A DNA stretch of 64,000 nucleotides, taken from an uncultured Porphyromonadaceae bacterium. Its GTDB lineage: Bacteria > Bacteroidota > Bacteroidia > Bacteroidales > Muribaculaceae. The position numbers and the translations under genes are program-made. The notes below the pieces were generated by a model, which saw only the letters and a program-made list of their open reading frames with translations, was not told where the DNA came from and did not search any database. Positions 60,726 through 64,000 of this stretch are shown here, piece after piece. The stretch is taken from NCBI GenBank assembly GCA_900548975.1, contig URMS01000005.1:1-64000 (forward strand). The letters are read 5' to 3'. Each line of letters opens with the position of its first letter. Positions within the stretch are counted from its first letter, which is position 1.

Positions 60726-60941
60726 TCAGGCCTGAACCAGCGAGATGATAACTTCTTTTTCGTCCTCGGGATCGGGCTCGATGGCGATTTTGCCTTCGCG
60801 GGCGAGCCAGCCGAGTGCGGCATATACTTCTTTGTCTTTAAGTTTGGTGATTTTCTTAAGCTGCTTGATGCCAAGGGCTTCGGCGCCACTAAGAGCTACC
60901 CAAACTGTGCCGGCGTTTGTGCCGATTACTTCTGTGTTCAT
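60726..60941 (-). CDS. Small winged helix-turn-helix protein (DUF2582-like)
   Basis: This 71-aa protein has the pattern TVWVALSGAEALGIKQLKKITKLKDKEVYAALGWLAREGKI, a compact winged helix common in Bacteroidetes and archaea (PF10771-like). It is probably a DNA- or protein-binding factor, with no known target. It has its own promoter and terminator. Confidence 0.85.
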   Translation of the reverse strand: MNTEVIGTNAGTVWVALSGAEALGIKQLKKITKLKDKEVYAALGWLAREGKIAIEPDPEDEKEVIISLVQA

Positions 60942-61010
60942 TGGAGTGTTGATTATTTAGATGTTAGACATTGTAGTTGTTTAAGCAGGTGAATTTTGGT
61001 GTTATGGGTG

Positions 61011-61040
61011 CAAAATTAACATAAAATGCCTAATTCACAA
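61011..61040 (-). promoter_or_regulatory. Promoter of the small winged-helix gene
   Basis: Minus-strand TAATTTTG (61011-61018) with TTG (61038-61040) after a 19-bp spacer. The leader is about 65 nt. Confidence 0.6.
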
Positions 61041-61112
61041 GTCTATAAATGAAACATTTTTGAGGTCTTTTTGTTCTCGGGCGGTCTAATGTTCTGTTTT
61101 ATGCGGTATTAG

Positions 61113-61138
61113 CATGCACGAAAAAAATAGCGTGCATG
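61113..61138. other. Stem-loop CATGCACG/CGTGCATG
   Basis: An 8-bp perfect stem closes a 10-nt A-rich loop. It lies in the 340-bp gene-free stretch (60942-61280) between the divergent winged-helix and secreted-protein genes. It has no terminator T-run. Confidence 0.5.
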
Positions 61139-61193
61139 GCAATTTTCTTGCGATAATGGCGTCGGAAAGGCAAAATGGAGAACGTGTAAGGGC

Positions 61194-61218
61194 TTTTGGC
61201 GGCATTTTGCCGCCAAAA
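61194..61218. other. Perfect 11-bp hairpin upstream of a promoter
   Basis: TTTTGGCGGCA and TGCCGCCAAAA flank a 3-nt loop and end 2 bp before the -33 element of the next gene. This could be an operator for a dimeric regulator or a terminator for upstream transcription (four T on one side). Confidence 0.55.
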
Positions 61219-61220
61219 TC

Positions 61221-61251
61221 TTGGTTTTTATTTTTAGATACTATACCTTTG
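61221..61251 (+). promoter_or_regulatory. Promoter of the secreted protein gene
   Basis: TTG (61221-61223) and TACCTTTG (61244-61251) with a 20-bp spacer, leaving a leader of about 22 nt. Confidence 0.65.
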
Positions 61252-61280
61252 CGGATGTTGAATCTTAAAGTATCATTTCT

Positions 61281-62861
61281 ATGAAAAAACTCTACTCTGT
61301 TTTTCTTGCGCTTGTTCTGTGCGCGACAGGTGTCAGCGCCAGTGTACTCGACGGCATGAAGGTGCCCGACCGGCTGAAGAATGTGCCTGCTGCGGCTCCG
61401 ATGAAGGCAGCGGCCTCGGCAGATGATGAATGGACGGAATGGTCGGCCTTCGGCACCGGTACATTTACCATGGATGACGGTATGGAAATTTTTCTGGGCG
61501 AGACTGGCTATCAGGGCGACCATACGGGCATTCAGGTCGACTGCCGGACGAATGCGGCCGACCCTCAGGTGCAGCAGTATCGCTTCAGGGGCGTTTTCAA
61601 TAATGCCGATATTGTGGCGGACTATAACGGTGCCACCGGCCTGCTGACCGTGCAGCCTCAGCTCATCAATATCGATTACTACGGTATGGCAGACTGCCCG
61701 CTCAAGGCAGTGGATGCGGCTACGCTGTGGAGAGTGGTAGGGCCTGGAGCGGGATACGGCGAGGAGGATATCGAGTTCATGTACGGCATGTACAGTTCAT
61801 ACAATTATTTTATCCCCACCCTCGGACGCTTCTATATCTACTTCGCTCTTATCTACGATGGCCTGAACGATGCCGCCGGTCTTGTGGACTGCCAGCTGCA
61901 GCTCGACGGCTATCCCGACTTCACACCGGCCATCGGTATGGAGAAATATATGTCGCCTTCCGATGCCAAGGCCACGATATCGTTCCCCGAAGAGACGGCC
62001 TACGCTCTCTATGCGGTAAGCAACCGCCCGCATACCCAGGCTACTCTCGATTATATTCTGGAAAACGGCGAGACTCCCGATATGATCTACAAGGTTGAGG
62101 CTCCGGGCGAGATCTCACTGCCCAACGGCGTACACAATAAGATAAGCGACCTCATTGTGATAACTTACGACGACAAGGACAACGCTCTGGAGATGAACTC
62201 GCAGTTCTTCACCGTTGTCGACGATGAGGCCGACAAATGGACTTCGATAGGTCAGGCGGGCATATATACCGAGATGCTGGAAAAGACCGTGTTCGAAAGC
62301 GAGGGCAACGACTATACCGTCGAACTCCAACAGAGCAAGGACAACGCTGACCTCGTGCGTATCGTGGACCTCTATGGCGAACAGTCGCCTCTAACTTCGC
62401 CGGCACAGGTGCACTCGGCTATGCGTCATTATATGGTGTTCGACCTGAGCGATCCCGCGATGGTTCAGGTGGCACATACCGACCTCGGCATCGACATGGG
62501 CGGCGGTTCGTTCTATGTCTACGCCGTGGCCACTGCCCAGGGTTATCGCGGCAAAACGCCCGAAGAGATTAAGGAGAAATATCCCTGCGGTACTTACAGC
62601 GACGGGATTCTTGAATTCCCCGAAGGTGCTCTCGAGATGCTTTGCGATGATTTCAGCGTGTTCGGCGGTACTGCCGGAGCGGCATATCCGTGCGGTAAGT
62701 TCCAGCTCGATCTCGACGGCATTGCCGGTATCGGCAATATTACAGTCGGTGCCGATGCCCCGGTGCGCTATTACAATCTGCAGGGCATGGAGGTGAAGAA
62801 TCCCGCGAAGGGCATCTATATCCGCTGTCAGGGCGCCAAGAGCACGAAGGTCGTTTTTTAG
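61281..62861 (+). CDS. Secreted protein of unknown function with sorting-like C-terminus
   Basis: This 526-aa protein has a signal peptide (about 1-20, ending Val-Ser-Ala), followed by a low-complexity Ala/Pro-rich segment and several beta-rich domains. One, near residues 47-60 (DEWTEWSAFGTGTFT), resembles repeats found in other Bacteroidales surface proteins. The C-terminal YYNLQGMEVKNPAKGIYIRCQG is nearly the same as the end of the FN3 protein at 40711-45018 and resembles type A type IX sorting tails. I cannot name a function. The stop TAG leads straight into an AGGCTGAC repeat. Confidence 0.75.
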   Translation: MKKLYSVFLALVLCATGVSASVLDGMKVPDRLKNVPAAAPMKAAASADDEWTEWSAFGTGTFTMDDGMEIFLGETGYQGDHTGIQVDCRTNAADPQVQQYRFRGVFNNADIVADYNGATGLLTVQPQLINIDYYGMADCPLKAVDAATLWRVVGPGAGYGEEDIEFMYGMYSSYNYFIPTLGRFYIYFALIYDGLNDAAGLVDCQLQLDGYPDFTPAIGMEKYMSPSDAKATISFPEETAYALYAVSNRPHTQATLDYILENGETPDMIYKVEAPGEISLPNGVHNKISDLIVITYDDKDNALEMNSQFFTVVDDEADKWTSIGQAGIYTEMLEKTVFESEGNDYTVELQQSKDNADLVRIVDLYGEQSPLTSPAQVHSAMRHYMVFDLSDPAMVQVAHTDLGIDMGGGSFYVYAVATAQGYRGKTPEEIKEKYPCGTYSDGILEFPEGALEMLCDDFSVFGGTAGAAYPCGKFQLDLDGIAGIGNITVGADAPVRYYNLQGMEVKNPAKGIYIRCQGAKSTKVVF

Positions 62862-62932
62862 GCCTTATAGGCTGACAGGCTGACGGGATTTTTAGGCTGA
62901 CAGGCTGACAAGCGGTTAGGCAGACAGGCTTT
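62860..62932. repeat. AGGCTGAC-type tandem repeat at a stop codon
   Basis: Units AGGCCTTAT, AGGCTGAC, AGGCTGAC, AGGCTGAC, AGGCTGAC and AGGCAGAC, with interruptions, begin at the stop codon of the secreted protein gene. A CCTCTTCGAGG palindrome (62945-62955), related to the composite elements at 2.9 and 24.0 kb, follows. Confidence 0.7.
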
Positions 62933-62981
62933 TTTAAAGCAGCACCTCTTCGAGGCCTGTGTGCCTGTCGGCCTATACTGC

Positions 62982-63012
62982 TTGGATGCCTGAAAGATTT
63001 TGTTTATCTTTG
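62982..63012 (+). promoter_or_regulatory. Promoter of the CHASE2-like gene
   Basis: TTG (62982-62984) and TATCTTTG (63005-63012) with a 20-bp spacer. The predicted transcription start falls at about 63017-63019. Confidence 0.6.
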
Positions 63013-63055
63013 TGGCGTGAAATGGTTGAAGCAGATTCTGAGTCGTTTTGGCAGC

Positions 63056-64000
63056 ATGCGTGCGCGTGTGGCGCTTGCCGTAGTGTGCGGTGTGGTCATG
63101 CTTTACCTGACTTGGGCGAGCGATCGATCGCCCTATTCGATAGGGTCGGAAGATGTGCTGATGCGGCATCTGTATCTTGCTGAAAAGATTGTCGGCATAG
63201 AGGATCGCCGTCTGCCCGCCGATTATCTGGCTGTGAATGTAGGCTACGACCGTCAGCTTGCTCCGCTGTGCGATGAGTACGGCGATACCCTTGGCGAGCG
63301 CGAAGTCGCCAACCGCTACCGCATGTACCGGTTTCTCGACGCGATAAAGGATCTGAACTATAAGGCGGTGCTTGTCGATGTGTTTTTCGACGGCGACCGT
63401 CCTGTGCCGGGCGATACGGCGCTGATAGAGCTTATCAACGGTATGCGCGACGTGACTGTGCCCTGGCACGCGTCGCACCGCCTGTCGCCTCTTGTGCATC
63501 CCGAGAGGGTGTCGAGCGGCGATTATACCGTGAATATATACGAGGACGACTTCGTGAAGTATCTGTATGTCCACGGGTCCGGCCGTGAGTCGGTGGCTCT
63601 GCGCACCTATGCGTCGGCCTGTGACGATGGCAAGACCCCGCATGGCTTCATGCATCAGAAAACCCTCACTCTCCCGCTGGATATAACCATGCGCGAGCAG
63701 GTGCATACCGACGGCACCATGGAGTGGTATAATCTCGGCTCCGACCTTCTGTCGGACGGTGCCGAGGAAACGCTGCCCCGCCTTGTCGACGGCCGCATAG
63801 TGGTGATCGGCGACTACGTGGAGCTCGACCGGCACGGTACCTATGTGGGCGAACTTTCGGGACCGGCCATCCATATCAACGCTATCGATGCTCTCAGGCG
63901 CGGTCTCGACAAACTCAATGTGCTCGAAGGGGCGGTGATGTATGTGGCGTATGTGTGCATATGCCTTATCCTGCTGTGCGGCATGACGATTTGGAGGCGA
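63056..64000 (+). CDS. CHASE2-like membrane protein, partial at window end
   Basis: The frame is open from GTG at 63017 to the window edge and continues beyond it. I place the start at the ATG 63056 because the promoter would make the GTG leaderless; the GTG or a TTG at 63026 remain possible. Residues ~1-22 form a transmembrane helix. An extracytoplasmic CHASE2-type domain follows (VNVGYDRQLAP, then KAVLVDVFFDGD, and GRIVVIGDYVELDRHGTYVGELSGPAIHINAIDAL). A further membrane helix is at the cut end. CHASE2 domains sense unknown signals and are usually linked to kinases or cyclases. The output domain is outside the window. Confidence 0.7.
   Translation, partial: MRARVALAVVCGVVMLYLTWASDRSPYSIGSEDVLMRHLYLAEKIVGIEDRRLPADYLAVNVGYDRQLAPLCDEYGDTLGEREVANRYRMYRFLDAIKDLNYKAVLVDVFFDGDRPVPGDTALIELINGMRDVTVPWHASHRLSPLVHPERVSSGDYTVNIYEDDFVKYLYVHGSGRESVALRTYASACDDGKTPHGFMHQKTLTLPLDITMREQVHTDGTMEWYNLGSDLLSDGAEETLPRLVDGRIVVIGDYVELDRHGTYVGELSGPAIHINAIDALRRGLDKLNVLEGAVMYVAYVCICLILLCGMTIWRR

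Noticed and set aside
1..64000. tRNA or rRNA genes
   Set aside because: No T-loop/anticodon pattern or rRNA-like sequence was found by reading the intergenic parts. This is not a substitute for a tRNA scan.

Overview
The window looks like a chromosomal segment of a gut Bacteroidales bacterium, most likely of the Muribaculaceae (S24-7) type; the family assignment is inference. The signs are SusC/SusD outer-membrane pairs, a DcaP-type porin, a BlaI/M56-TonB regulator pair, a BY-kinase of Wzc type, and two proteins with a shared type-IX-secretion-like C-terminal tail. Promoters follow the Bacteroidetes TTG-N19/20-TAnnTTTG form, and Shine-Dalgarno sequences are scarce. No rRNA, tRNA, transposase, integrase or CRISPR array is visible.

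Layout. 1-2.4 kb: BlaI repressor and M56/TonB sensor with an operator-promoter region, plus a doubtful small ORF. 2.4-3.25 kb: a gene-free block of nested palindromic repeats. 3.4-8.7 kb: DcaP-like porin, Wzc and Wza-like exopolysaccharide proteins, and an HD hydrolase. 8.9-24 kb: class I fumarase, then a tight run of alpha-2-macroglobulin-like protein, UvrD/PcrA helicase, HAD hydrolase, TPR protein and outer-membrane barrel. 24-24.6 kb: a second palindrome block holding an inverted copy of a ~205-bp composite element from the first. 24.6-33.6 kb: a SusC/SusD uptake locus with a BACON-like surface lipoprotein and a secreted metallophosphatase but no glycoside hydrolase. 34.2-37.9 kb: MalY/PatB aminotransferase, AroA, a small membrane protein with a conserved Cys motif, and a ZnuB-like permease. 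38-45 kb: GH115 alpha-glucuronidase, divergent from a large FN3/jelly-roll secreted protein. 45.1-47.9 kb: PheS, Nth, a TRIC/YicG membrane protein and a GtrA protein. 48-53 kb: TolC, HlyD and two ABC-2 permeases with no ATPase. 53.1-57.6 kb: flippase, glycosyltransferase and low-molecular-weight tyrosine phosphatase, convergent with a histidine kinase. 57.7-60.7 kb: a compact three-gene operon (DUF262, OLD/DUF3696-like ATPase, PLD-like protein) that is the best candidate for a defence system. 60.7-64 kb: a small winged-helix protein, a secreted protein, and the start of a CHASE2-like membrane protein cut by the window end.

Functional links. The BY-kinase Wzc, Wza, flippase, glycosyltransferase and LMW phosphatase are the expected parts of a surface-polysaccharide pathway, although they lie in two places. 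The SusCD locus and the GH115 enzyme point to glycan or glycoconjugate foraging. The most unusual non-coding features are the composite palindromic elements and several different short-period tandem repeat arrays (7-9 bp units), four of which begin exactly at the stop codon of the preceding gene.
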